A program made the position numbers and the translations under genes. Positions 50,972-60,322 of a DNA stretch of 64,000 bases are shown here, piece after piece (the stretch's first letter is position 1; each line of letters starts with the position of its first letter). Source of the stretch: Nitzschia sp. pyKryTriq1 (lineage: Eukaryota; Bacillariophyta; Bacillariophyceae; Bacillariales; Bacillariaceae). The notes beneath the pieces are model-generated. The model was not told the origin of the DNA, did no database searches, and was given only the letters and a program-made list of their open reading frames with translations. The stretch spans positions 2,170,001 through 2,234,000 of the forward strand of contig OY101117.1 in the NCBI GenBank assembly GCA_956465555.1, in the 5' to 3' direction.

Positions 50972-51416
50972 TTACTCAAAACCCATCAAGTCTTCGACTT
51001 TTACTCCTTCTGGTAGGCCCCATGGGCCGACTTTTGATTCGGGCTTTTTGTCCACGGGCCTATTCACAACCCGTTTGACTGACTTTACGGCTTTCATATC
51101 CTTTTCTTCGCTTGCATCTTGGAACGTTGTAACCTCTTGGGGCTCCGAAAAGTATACGTCGTCGTCTAGACCCCATCCTGAAATAATGAGAACAGTGATG
51201 CAAGATACATAGAACGAATAAAAAGAATAGTGAGAATCGTGATTTACGACACATGGATCTTCCGTCGAGGTTATTGCAAGAATTTTGGTGTGGGACCAAA
51301 TTCATCAAATTGAAACGATTAGACTTACCCATGCGATGAACATTATTGCTTGGGATCGGAGCCATTCTTCGAGCAGACACGATGGTCACGATCGATAGAA
51401 GTAGAGTGATCTTCAT
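50972..51416 (-). CDS. Small secreted protein 1 (two exons)
   Basis: Exon 1 51416-51329, 151-nt intron (GTAAGT to CAG), exon 2 51177-50972; 97 residues. The first exon is a signal peptide, MKITLLLSIVTIVSARR, then MAPIPSNNVHRMG. The second reads GWGLDDDVYFSEPQEVTTFQ and so on to GPWGLPEGVKVEDLMGFE. It is acidic overall, has no cysteines, and contains two Trp-Gly-Leu boxes. No family is recognised. The join is supported by phase (1), canonical splice sites and a continuous open frame to TAA. A longer open frame over the same DNA in another phase (to 51602) carries the same signal sequence but reads through the intron and is unlikely. Confidence 0.65.
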
Positions 51417-52707
51417 GATTCTGGGTTGGTTCTTTGGCTTTCGGAACAAATGTATTGGAATATTCTCGACAACTTGAGGCGAGGATAGGCTTGATCTGAT
51501 CGGTTGTTTTTCTGCAGTTGCTTTCGGCTTTTTATGAGATTGTGGAAGGAGGGTATGTAATCGTGTGGATTTGTTCGGCTTCGGGACGCTGAGTGTCACC
51601 ACTCAACAAATAATACTTCTGCACTTGCCGCACTTTGGGACCAGACTTGGCCGAACCCGAGTGTCACAACATCTAAAGTCCGTGCGTTCCTGTCATTATT
51701 TGATTTTAGGGCACAGTTGACTCTCTTGTTCTTCGTGATTCCACCCTGCGAGTTCGCCCGGCTCGTCGTTGCGTCTCATTGGCTATTGTTGCACTTTTCG
51801 AGCTATGATATGCGCCACAGTCAAGATAGGATATGACGCTTGACATCAGGTTGTTTGGCGAATTCTCATTCTACTACCGTACTTATACTATATTTGGAAA
51901 CGAAAGCACATGTTGTACGTACCGGTACCGTCGTCGTCATAGACAACACACCGAAAACAAACTTCGAAGCAGAACTCAAACGAACGTTCCTTCTTCTTTG
52001 TTGTATCTGGAACATCTAAGATCGATAGATCGAGCGATTGCAGCATTCGATTTCAAAGCTTGAATCAATGACGCTACGCCTCCACCGTCGACATCACCAG
52101 GCCCAAGCCTTCAAACAAGCTCCTCAGTTCCCTTTAGTTTTAGTGCATGGCACTGCCGTACGTGCAGCTACTCGTACCGGTAGCAGCCATTCAAGAGAGA
52201 ATGGCGGGAGTAATCTCTACTACTGCTAGTAGTAGTCTACTCTAGTAGCTAGCTAGTAGAGAGACTTTAGTAGTAGAGAGCTGGTACGTTTCAAGGATAA
52301 CTCCTGCTCGAACTATTCTTGCTTGTCGTTGCAAACCAACAAGTATCATGACCACGAATCGTCTCTACTGTTTTTTCTCTGAAAACTGAAATACCATAGT
52401 CTACTAGTGGTCTACAATGTCTCACCAACTACTCTTGTTGTCGGAGAAAAGAATGACCATCTGCCCTCCCGATCGACTGCGGTTAGGGCAAGTTGACGTA
52501 ACGAGATGGTCGCGAGTATTGAACGCTTCTACAAAATGATCGGGTTGCGATGATTCAATTTCATGCATTAAAATAAGTGGCTCTACAGCTGTGGTATCTT
52601 TCTCTCTGGATGGAGTGCAAACTACAGTATTTCTCTTGGCACGAGATATCACGGACGCGTATTCGGAATATTTCGTCGCGATTTTTCAGGGCTTGTGTCG
52701 GCGCATT
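51417..52707. other. Intergenic, no gene seen
   Basis: This 1.3-kb gap has GTACCGGTACCG near 51917-51930 and a CTACTACTGCTAGTAGTAG-type palindromic tract at 52215-52285. I see no gene. Confidence 0.45.
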
Positions 52708-52992
52708 TCATAGCATCCAAGGAATTCTCTGGGCGGGTTTATCCTCTTCGGCGTGTTTTGGATCACCCTTCTTCTTATCATCCACAGTAATCTTCTCTTT
52801 GTGCATCCGACGAGAGACTTGCTTTGTGTCGAAAAGTTGCTCCTTCTGCTCCATATCTTCAAAGGCTTTGTGCACGGGTTCGGGAAGTGATGGCTCCATC
52901 TTGCCAGGAAATGGAACAGCGAATCTCCATCGTCGCGCCTCAGCTGCGGATAATACAGTTGCGACGAGGGTAATCAATGATAGGGTGCGCAT
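52708..52992 (-). CDS. Small secreted protein 2
   Basis: A 94-residue single-exon frame. ATG 52992 gives MRTLSLITLVATVLSAAEA, a textbook signal peptide ending before RRWRFAVPFPGKMEPSLPEP. The mature part is hydrophilic and Lys/Asp-rich (DTKQVSRRMHKEKITVDDKK) and ends RIPWML, with no cysteines and no known domain. The frame is open upstream to a TTG at 53082, with unlikely sequence. It lies near the other small secreted protein on the same strand (about 1.3 kb apart), though the two do not align beyond their signal peptides. Confidence 0.6.
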   Translation of the reverse strand: MRTLSLITLVATVLSAAEARRWRFAVPFPGKMEPSLPEPVHKAFEDMEQKEQLFDTKQVSRRMHKEKITVDDKKKGDPKHAEEDKPAQRIPWML

Positions 52993-54164
52993 TGTTGAAA
53001 TTGTTCTTGCCTGGATGTTTGGCTTATTGTATGCAATCGTCGGTGGTGTGATGAGCAAGATAAGAGGCGATGGCACAAGCAAGGTGGTGTTCTCGAAAAG
53101 CTTGCCGCGCTACTACTGTACTCTGTACTCGTACTTGCAAGTACGAGCGATACCTGGGTACCGGTAGACTACGAGTAGAGTGCGGTAGACTACGATACTC
53201 TAACTGAGCGTGATGGGTTTGTTCTCTTCGCCGCCGCAGCGTCCGCCGGCCGGCGAGGCGGCAGCAGCCGCGACGTTTTTGCTGCATCCACACGCCCAAC
53301 ATCACATTTTCAATCCAATGGATTGTACTTGTACAGGCCCTTATGTCCCCCCAAATCCCTTTTGTTCAAATAAACCCTACCAGGGCCTACGACAGAGCCA
53401 AAAAAACTAGCTTAGTACTAAATAACTAGTAAATTCACCGTCATTTCATGAAGAATCACAGGAACTGCTTTGTTTCCATAGACTTCTCGTACTCGTACGG
53501 TGGATATTAATGTGGAAATTTTAGCAAATACCGAACCGGTACCAGTACTCTACCGTACCCGTACGTGCCTGTCCTGGTACACTTGTACTCGTGGTAAAGT
53601 GACACGTTGACACGTTGACACGTTTATCTGCACAATGTCGCGAGGTCGATAAATAAAACCATTCACTCGTCACAATTTCAACCCACAGCACCCTAATAAA
53701 TATTGCCTGACAAAATGCGGCCCCGCCGCGCGGTACCGGTATCATAAAGCTCACTCTTTACTCCTCATCGGTTTCTCCACCATTCTCTTCATTCTCCTTT
53801 TCGAAACATTCATTCCAACACCATATTTTTGTTTTGCTTGCCTCCCCAAGCAAAGTCAAAGGCGACAAAGAGCAATCAATCGACCAACGGAACGTCCGTC
53901 ATCCATGCAAAGCCACCAAACACCACATAAAATACTCTCGGGTTCCACCGACGCACAAAATCAAATGGACGATGCTGTTGTTCTTCGAGGTCCGATTTCA
54001 CCATCCGTGAGAGGTCTCAGCTGTCAGCCGGAAGCGACTGACCGAAATAAAGAATACTTGTACCTGCTGTCAGCGAATGTCAAGAAGAGAGGCTGTGACG
54101 GGGATGATTCCTTTGACGATGAACACTCGTCCAAGCTTTGAAAACAGCCTTACCAACAATCAAT
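52993..54164. promoter_or_regulatory. Divergent intergenic region with an upstream ORF
   Basis: This 1.17-kb gap lies between the small secreted protein and the WD40 gene. GTACC/ACCGGT-rich DNA lies at 53155-53195 and 53530-53580. The ORF at 53905-54141 is listed separately. Confidence 0.4.
53905..54141 (+). CDS. 78-codon upstream ORF before the WD40 gene
   Basis: This ATG-initiated frame (MQSHQTPHKILSGSTDAQNQ ... FDDEHSSKL) ends 23 bp before the ATG of the WD40 gene, in a different phase. It is Ser/Asp-rich with a KKRGCDGDD stretch. It could be a regulatory uORF, or a first exon joined to the WD40 frame through an intron I could not place (the phase requires an intron of 3n+2 nt). I see no domain. 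Confidence 0.35.
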   Translation: MQSHQTPHKILSGSTDAQNQMDDAVVLRGPISPSVRGLSCQPEATDRNKEYLYLLSANVKKRGCDGDDSFDDEHSSKL

Positions 54165-55283
54165 ATGATCCAGGAATCACTCCTGGGCAACTTGTTTGCT
54201 CCTTTTTTGCCTGACAGGACGACCTTCAACAATTTTGCTTGCGCTAGTCGGGAGGTACGCGAGGTCTGTAAGTTGCTACCTGCACCATGGCCACGTCAAA
54301 CCCTTGCTGTGCAGACAGTTGCACAGTCTCTTTCCTTTTCACCCTGTGGTCAGATGCTCGCATGCGGTTCGGGCGAGACTATTCATATTTGGAATCGACA
54401 GACGGGCTTGAAGCGATTGATCAACACTTCAGCACAGGTAACAAGTGTAAAATTTTCGCCAGACGGGAAATATCTGGCTTCGGGGCATCGATCGCAGACC
54501 TCGTCGGAGCACGATTTCTTCTTGAGGGAGAACAATGATGATGTTTGTGTTGTGCGTCTCTGGGATGCGAAGACTCTGGAATGTATCAAAACCTTTCGGG
54601 GCGATCAGCACGGAGGAATGTTTGCTGTTGCATTCTCTCCAGACAGCCAGATCATCGCCACGGGGGGCGCTGATCAAATTATACGTCTCTGGGATATACG
54701 GAACGGTGCATGTCTGCATACTTTGCAGGGTCACTCGGGCTGGATTTACTCTTTAACCTTTAGCGCAGATGGAAAGTATCTCGCCTCGGCCGGGGAAGAT
54801 GAGACAGAGGTGTTTTTGTGGGACCTTGGTACTTTTCAAATGATGGCACTTGAAGGTCATACCGAGTCTGTCCATTGTGTCGCTTTCACTCCTGATGGAA
54901 AATACCTCGTGAGTGGGAGCGATGACGAAACCATTTGCCTGTGGAACCTGCACCACAACTTTGCGTGCACGATCCTTAAGGGCAATCTTTGCAGCGTGTG
55001 GGCGATTGCCTGCTCATTAGACTCCAGATTCATAGTTTCTGGAAGTCGAGATGCGGATGAAAACCCGGTGATCCGCGTCTGGAGTATAAACGAGCAGTGT
55101 TCTGTCTCCATCGTGACTGGACACCTGGACTGTATCACATCACTATCTTTCTCGCCCAGTGGTAGAACTCTAGCCTCTTCATCCTTTGACTGTTCTGTGC
55201 GGACGTGGAATGTCGCGACGGAAACTGCTCTAAACGTCGGGATTTGTACAGGAGAGAAACCGGGGGCGACGTCACGACAATAG
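54165..55283 (+). CDS. WD40-repeat protein with F-box-like N-terminus
   Basis: A 372-residue protein. Residues 1-40 (MIQESLLGNLFAPFLPDRTT ... NFACASREVREVC) resemble a degenerate F-box-like helix bundle. From about 55 to the end there are seven or so WD40 blades. Typical units are LSFSPCGQMLACGSGETIHIW, VAFSPDSQIIATGGADQIIRL, GHSGWIYSLTFSADGKYLAS, GHTESVHCVAFTPDGKYLVS and GHLDCITSLSFSPSGRTLAS; terminal WD is often WN or WS. It would form a seven-bladed propeller for protein binding, and an SCF adaptor role is conceivable. The frame is open upstream only from TTG; ATG 54165 is the first in frame. Confidence 0.75.
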   Translation: MIQESLLGNLFAPFLPDRTTFNNFACASREVREVCKLLPAPWPRQTLAVQTVAQSLSFSPCGQMLACGSGETIHIWNRQTGLKRLINTSAQVTSVKFSPDGKYLASGHRSQTSSEHDFFLRENNDDVCVVRLWDAKTLECIKTFRGDQHGGMFAVAFSPDSQIIATGGADQIIRLWDIRNGACLHTLQGHSGWIYSLTFSADGKYLASAGEDETEVFLWDLGTFQMMALEGHTESVHCVAFTPDGKYLVSGSDDETICLWNLHHNFACTILKGNLCSVWAIACSLDSRFIVSGSRDADENPVIRVWSINEQCSVSIVTGHLDCITSLSFSPSGRTLASSSFDCSVRTWNVATETALNVGICTGEKPGATSRQ

Positions 55284-56404
55284 GAGAAATATAGCGGAAC
55301 TATTTATTCTTTGCTATGCTGCAAGGTTTCTACTCTCTACTAGCTAGTCCGAAAAAGCCAAGGGTCGCAAGGTCAAGTTGGATGACTTTGCAGATATGAT
55401 GGGGGGCTACATCTGTGGAAGTGCCAGATACGACTCGTTGCCCATGAAGGGGGAACATGTGACGATCACGTACCTGCAAGATGGACAGATCGGGATTTCT
55501 GGATCCTACGGGAAGTCCAGCATGGATTGATTTCTCTAAAAGCTCCTCACACAATATTGTATTCCTCTACCGGTAATGGCTGGAAGAATCTACATCTCGT
55601 CGATGATCATTCAAATAAGAAAGGTTCAATATACAACTGTCAGTACTAGCTAGTATCACTTGATTATGGCCTTGAGATTGTAAAAAATTGAGCTCAATTT
55701 GGTAGTATAGCGAGATAGCCGTCTTCCCTATATTAAACTACTCTCTGTAGCTACAGCGTCTACAAGTGTCCAGTCGGGAGTACTATAGACTACCAGTATC
55801 AAACGAGTACTGTACCTGGTAATGTACCGGCACGGCGAGTACAAGTACCAGAGGTGGGAGGAGTTACTGTACCGGTAGGACGTCGACTGATGACGACTGA
55901 CGACTGACTCCTCCCTCACTCCTCGACAACATTGACATTGGATCTACCGGTACTGGTACCGGTCATCCATCGTATCGACAATAAAGGACGACTCCTTCGA
56001 CTTGAAATTGTGCGCCAAAATGAGAAACGAGCTGGAGAGCCAATGAGATTACTGTACACGTACGAAGTACGAAGTACTGTACTGTAAATCATCACACCGG
56101 GGTGCGTGGCAAAATAATTGACACTCTCGCGGCAACCGACAATGATGATGATGGACCATGGACCATGGACCATCAGTTGTTGCATTCTGCCTTCTTCACT
56201 CATCTCTTTCCAACGATAAACACCACAGCAAGTATTGCGTGCTTGCGTTTCTTCCCTCCTTCTACGGACGATGCATCCAATATACGACATGCCTCCGAAC
56301 AATCCTGACTCTCTCATGACGCAGATTGTCGACGGTTCCTCCAACGCTACGAGTACTGGAAGCGAAAATTGTCTGATTACAACGATTCATTAGTAGGAGC
56401 CGAG
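55284..56404. other. Intergenic with orphan coding fragment and palindromes
   Basis: This 1.1-kb gap contains a 61-codon protein-like frame without a start (55348-55530, listed separately) and a GTACC/ACCGGT cluster at 55790-55975. Confidence 0.45.
55348..55530 (+). pseudogene. Orphan C-terminal gene fragment
   Basis: The 61 codons after an in-frame TAG read SEKAKGRKVKLDDFADMMGG, YICGSARYDSLPMKGEHVTI and TYLQDGQIGISGSYGKSSMD, then TGA. Composition is like a real folded protein and unlike the surrounding repeat DNA, but there is no ATG before the middle. The start coincides with a CTAG that could be an acceptor site. It may be a lost gene's last exon, a short ORF from an internal ATG, or the end of a split gene. 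I do not recognise the family. Confidence 0.35.
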
Positions 56405-57463
56405 ATGTCAGCAACAGTTGACTACGGCTGTATGGAGTCGTCTCTGCGACGAATGGAGCACTCTTCCTCGCGGGCTTTGAACATGGAACACGCGGCAAGA
56501 TTCTACGCATCTACGATCCTTCAAGATCCACAGCAGTTCCTGATGCCTCGTTTGGAACGTTCTTACTGGAAACAACTATCCACGTTGGCGAAGGAACACA
56601 TCGGTGTGTGCCTCCAAGAATTATTGAACCAGAAATCGAAGGTTCCGTTTTGGAAATTCATTGGTTTGACTCGTGACTTGCCCGTCTTTCAGTGTCCTAC
56701 GACACAGGTGCAATTTACACTTATTCCTGGAGGAAACTTTCGCATGGGGATGTCTCACTCCTCACAACAACAGCTCCACAATTGTTTACTGGAGCATTTC
56801 CGAGTTTCGTCTTTGAACGAGTTGCCTCTTGAATCGTCATCGTCATCGTCATCCAGTCAGGTCGTGCAACTATTGCACAACGGCCAACCTGTCGAAACTG
56901 CTGCTTCTTGCGAGGTGGCGCCGTTTTTACTCGCTACGAGGCCCATCACGTGCGATCAAGCTAGACTTGTGCTATCATCAGCCAACGATCAAGAGAATGC
57001 TACCTATCATAACAACTTCACTGCTGCTCCAGCAAGTGGTGGTGGAAGCTTTCGACTTCCCACAGAAGGTGAATGGGAGTATGCTGCTAGGGGTGGAGGC
57101 TGGGAGATGTTATTTCCTTACTCCTGTCGAATTGACAAACATATGCCTCGACATGATCAACTCAACCATCTGGGTCCTCGAAATGCAATGGGGCTGCACC
57201 AAGTCGGGGCCCGGCCGGAGCTCTGTACTACTTGTTATGGCGGTGGGCGAAACGACAGTTCTTGCGTTCACGTTCAGCATGCAGCCAAGGTAGTGGCAAG
57301 AGGAGGTGCTGATGTGTGGTCACTGATCTATTACGCACGCCCCACTAACAGCTCGTTCCTGATGGAAGGTAGTAACGGCATGATGGACTGTGGCAACGAC
57401 GAGGTGGTCGTCCGACTGGCACTCGATATTTTCACCAAAGATGATAATTTTGGGTTATACTAG
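56405..57463 (+). CDS. Formylglycine-generating-enzyme-fold (SUMF1/FGE-sulfatase domain) protein, catalytic cysteines absent
   Basis: A 352-residue intronless protein. The FGE-type domain covers about 95-352: FTLIPGGNFRMGMSHSS at its start, FLLATRPITCDQARLV, the diagnostic FRLPTEGEWEYAARGGG, NAMGLHQVG (counterpart of NxxGLyDMxGN), and KVVARGGADVWSLIYYARPT (counterpart of RVxRGGSxxxxxxxxRxAxR). True FGEs carry two cysteines right after RGGS; here those positions are non-Cys (GGADVWSLIYYARP), so cysteine-to-formylglycine conversion is unlikely. The first 90 residues are helical. A Ser run (SSSSSSSSQ) sits in a loop at about 140. The nearest alternatives are ergothioneine-synthase-type or lectin-like members of the fold. 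ATG 56405 is the first in frame; the frame upstream opens only at TTG. No signal peptide is seen. Confidence 0.7.
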   Translation: MSATVDYGCMESSLRRMEHSSSRALNMEHAARFYASTILQDPQQFLMPRLERSYWKQLSTLAKEHIGVCLQELLNQKSKVPFWKFIGLTRDLPVFQCPTTQVQFTLIPGGNFRMGMSHSSQQQLHNCLLEHFRVSSLNELPLESSSSSSSSQVVQLLHNGQPVETAASCEVAPFLLATRPITCDQARLVLSSANDQENATYHNNFTAAPASGGGSFRLPTEGEWEYAARGGGWEMLFPYSCRIDKHMPRHDQLNHLGPRNAMGLHQVGARPELCTTCYGGGRNDSSCVHVQHAAKVVARGGADVWSLIYYARPTNSSFLMEGSNGMMDCGNDEVVVRLALDIFTKDDNFGLY

Positions 57464-58012
57464 AGAGTTTGGTTTGGGAAATGCATGATTGTCAATGTTC
57501 AAGACGATTGTTGATTCAAGATAAGGCGAGGGAAAGTGTCAAGCGTGCTCAGCTCTCTACTCTATAGAGACTCTCTACGGGTACCGGTACTGTACAAGTA
57601 CCTCTACCGCCGGTACTATACGATCTACGGTCTTCGTCGTTCTCCAACAACAACAACTACCCGGTACAGTACAGTAGCAGCTCGCTCAACTACCGGTAGG
57701 GACTTGTCCGACTACACTACTGCCAATTCCGGTCTGGCCGTCGTCCTTTTTCTTGCCACGTGGAAAGTCCGAGACTCACTCCTGCGTATTTTCTTGCCAC
57801 GTGGAAGTCCAGGACGACGACGACGACGACTCCTCGAAAATCTGCCGCGTGTCCTTTCCAATCCCAATCCTGGTCCCTGTTGGTGTGGGACTGAAGTTTT
57901 GGTATCTTATGTGGCTTCCAATGCGACGAGACTATTAGGGTCATAAATTTGAGTCTTCGTATCAGATCAAATCCACAAAAGGAAATAATCGAAAGAAACC
58001 AAAACCGACGAC
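57464..58012. promoter_or_regulatory. Upstream region of the BiP gene
   Basis: This 549-bp gap has a GGTACCGGTACTGTACAAGT-type palindrome cluster at 57578-57690 and a (GAC)n run near 57812-57831. TTCTTGCCACGTGGAA occurs twice (57750-57765 and 57791-57806); each contains CACGTGG, a G-box/ERSE-half-like word, upstream of an ER chaperone. That regulatory reading is inference. Confidence 0.4.
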
Positions 58013-60162
58013 ATGTCCGCCGCCGTTGAAACTACCAAACGCAAGTTGCAGTCTCGCAGCTTGCGCCGTCACCGATCCAAGAAGAGACAGAGCAGCCTTG
58101 GGTTTTCTTGGACCGTCCTCTTTGCTACCATCTTTGGTATTTACTGTGTTATTCTCCCCTTAGTTCTTGCCCAGCAGCAGGGACCAACCACATCTCCCGA
58201 TGATCCAATCATTGGTATCGATCTCGGTACTACCTACTCGTGTGTTGGAATCTACAGGAATGGGAATGTAGAAATCATTGCCAATGACCAGGGCAACCGT
58301 ATCACCCCCTCGTACGTGGCCTTTACTGATACTGAACGTCTTGTCGGTGATGCTGCCAAGAATCAGGCAACTATAAACCCAGAAAATACTGTCTTTGATG
58401 TCAAACGTTTGATTGGTCGTGACTACAGCGACGAGTCAGTCCAAGCTGACAAGAAGTTATTTCCATTCGACATTATTCCTGGAAGTGACGGTAAGCCTCG
58501 TATCAGTGTCACCCAGAACGCTGAAAAGACTACCTATGCTCCAGAAGAGATCTCGGCAATGGTATTGAGTAAGATGAAAGCCGCCGCGGAGAGCTACCTT
58601 GGACAACCTATCAATCGAGCTGTGGTTACTGTTCCAGCGTATTTCAACAACGCTCAACGACTTGCCACCAAAGACGCTGGTCGCATCGCAGGCTTGCACG
58701 TGGAGCGCGTGATCAACGAGCCGACTGCTGCTGCAATTGCGTACGGGTTGGACCGCAATATGAATGATAAGAATGTGCTGGTATTTGATTTGGGCGGAGG
58801 GACATTTGGTGAGTTGCAGAGTGCCACGGTCTTCTCATTGAATCGTGTTCGTTGTATCGTCTCTCATAATTCGTCTGTCCGTGCTTTCACTCAGACGTCA
58901 CCCTTTTGAACATTGACGATGGCGCATTCGAGGTTCTCGCATCACATGGTGATACTCATTTGGGAGGGGAGGACTTCGATCAGCGGGTAATGAAATACTT
59001 GATCAAGAAGATCCAAAAGACCCATGATGTGGACATTTCCAACGACAACCGCGCCCTGCAGAAGCTTCGCAAGGAAGTAGAGCGCGCGAAGCGTGCTTTA
59101 TCGACCCAAAGCCAAGCACGTCTTGAAATCGATGACCTTGTTCCTGGATTCGACTTGCAAGAGACATTGACCCGTGCTCGTTTTGAAGAGTTGAACAATG
59201 ACCTGTTCAAAAAGACTCTCGGAGTGGTCCAGCATGTCATGGACCGTGCAGACCTGAGCAAGTCGGAGGTGGATCAAGTGGTGTTGGTCGGTGGGTCCAC
59301 TCGTATTCCAAAGATCCAGGAGCTTTTGTCTGATTACTTTGGTGGAAAGGAGTTGTCGAAAGCCGTAAACCCCGATGAAGCCGTGGCCTATGGAGCCGCT
59401 GTACAGGGAGCAATCTTGAGTGGTGCTGCCACGGGCAAGGCGGACGGAGTCGTTTTGCTTGACCAGACGTCTCTCTCGATGGGAATTGAGACTGTTGGCG
59501 GCGTTTTCACTAAGATCATTCCCCGTGATACCACCATCCCGACAAAGAAGTCACAAATCTTCTCGACTCATCAAGATAACCAGTCACGAGTGATGATTGA
59601 TGTCTACGAGGGAGAGCGCCCCATGACTCGAGACAACCACCCGCTTGGAAAGTTTGAACTCACTGGCATTCCACCAGCTCCTCGTGGAGTTCCGCAAATC
59701 GAAGTTTCTTTTGAAGTCGACGCAAATGGTATCTTGCAAGTCAGCGCAATGGACAAGGGCACTGGAAACTCGGAGAAGATCACCATCACCTCTGAGAGTG
59801 GGCGATTGACCGAAGCTGAAATCCAACGCATGATTCAAGAAGCAAAAGAATACGAGGAAGAAGACCGTTTGCTTCGTGAGAAAGTCGACAGTCGCAATGG
59901 GTTGGAGTCCTATCTCTACAATTTGAAGAACAGCCTTGATGGTGACAGTTTGGAGACCATGCCTGCCGAAAGTAAGAAGGAGCTCGAGGATCTCGTCGAC
60001 GAAACCTTGGATTGGTTGGACCAAAATCCAGAAGCGTCCAAGGACGACTATGACAACCAGAAGAAAGAGGTAGAGAGGATCGCCGTTCCCTTGATGCGTG
60101 ATGTCTATGCAAGTGGTGGCAGTGATGATAGGGATCAGGACTTTTATGACAGCGACCTTTAG
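58013..60162 (+). CDS. BiP: ER-resident HSP70 (BiP)
   Basis: Two exons, 58013-58808 and 58895-60162, with an 86-nt phase-1 intron inside GGGTF|DVTLL; 687 residues. The N-terminal hydrophobic segment ([20 protein letters not shown], after a basic 30-residue head) is a signal sequence. Then [27 protein letters not shown] and [14 protein letters not shown] mark the ATPase domain. [18 protein letters not shown] is characteristic of ER forms. The substrate domain and lid follow, and the protein ends [15 protein letters not shown]. It folds secretory proteins and senses ER stress. The last four residues are DSDL, not HDEL or KDEL. The unspliced frames overlap by a few bases; the intron resolves this. 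Confidence 0.9.
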
Positions 60163-60322
60163 ATCGAGCGCCACCGATAGTTGGAATTGTTCGAAACAGA
60201 AAAATATATAGTGATTGTGTTTTATCTATCGGTGCATCTGAAAGTTATCGTGCGCCCGTCCTTCGGAAGCAATTCTTCCTTGGTTTTGCGTTGATTTCTA
60301 AACACTGTGGAAACTTATACAA

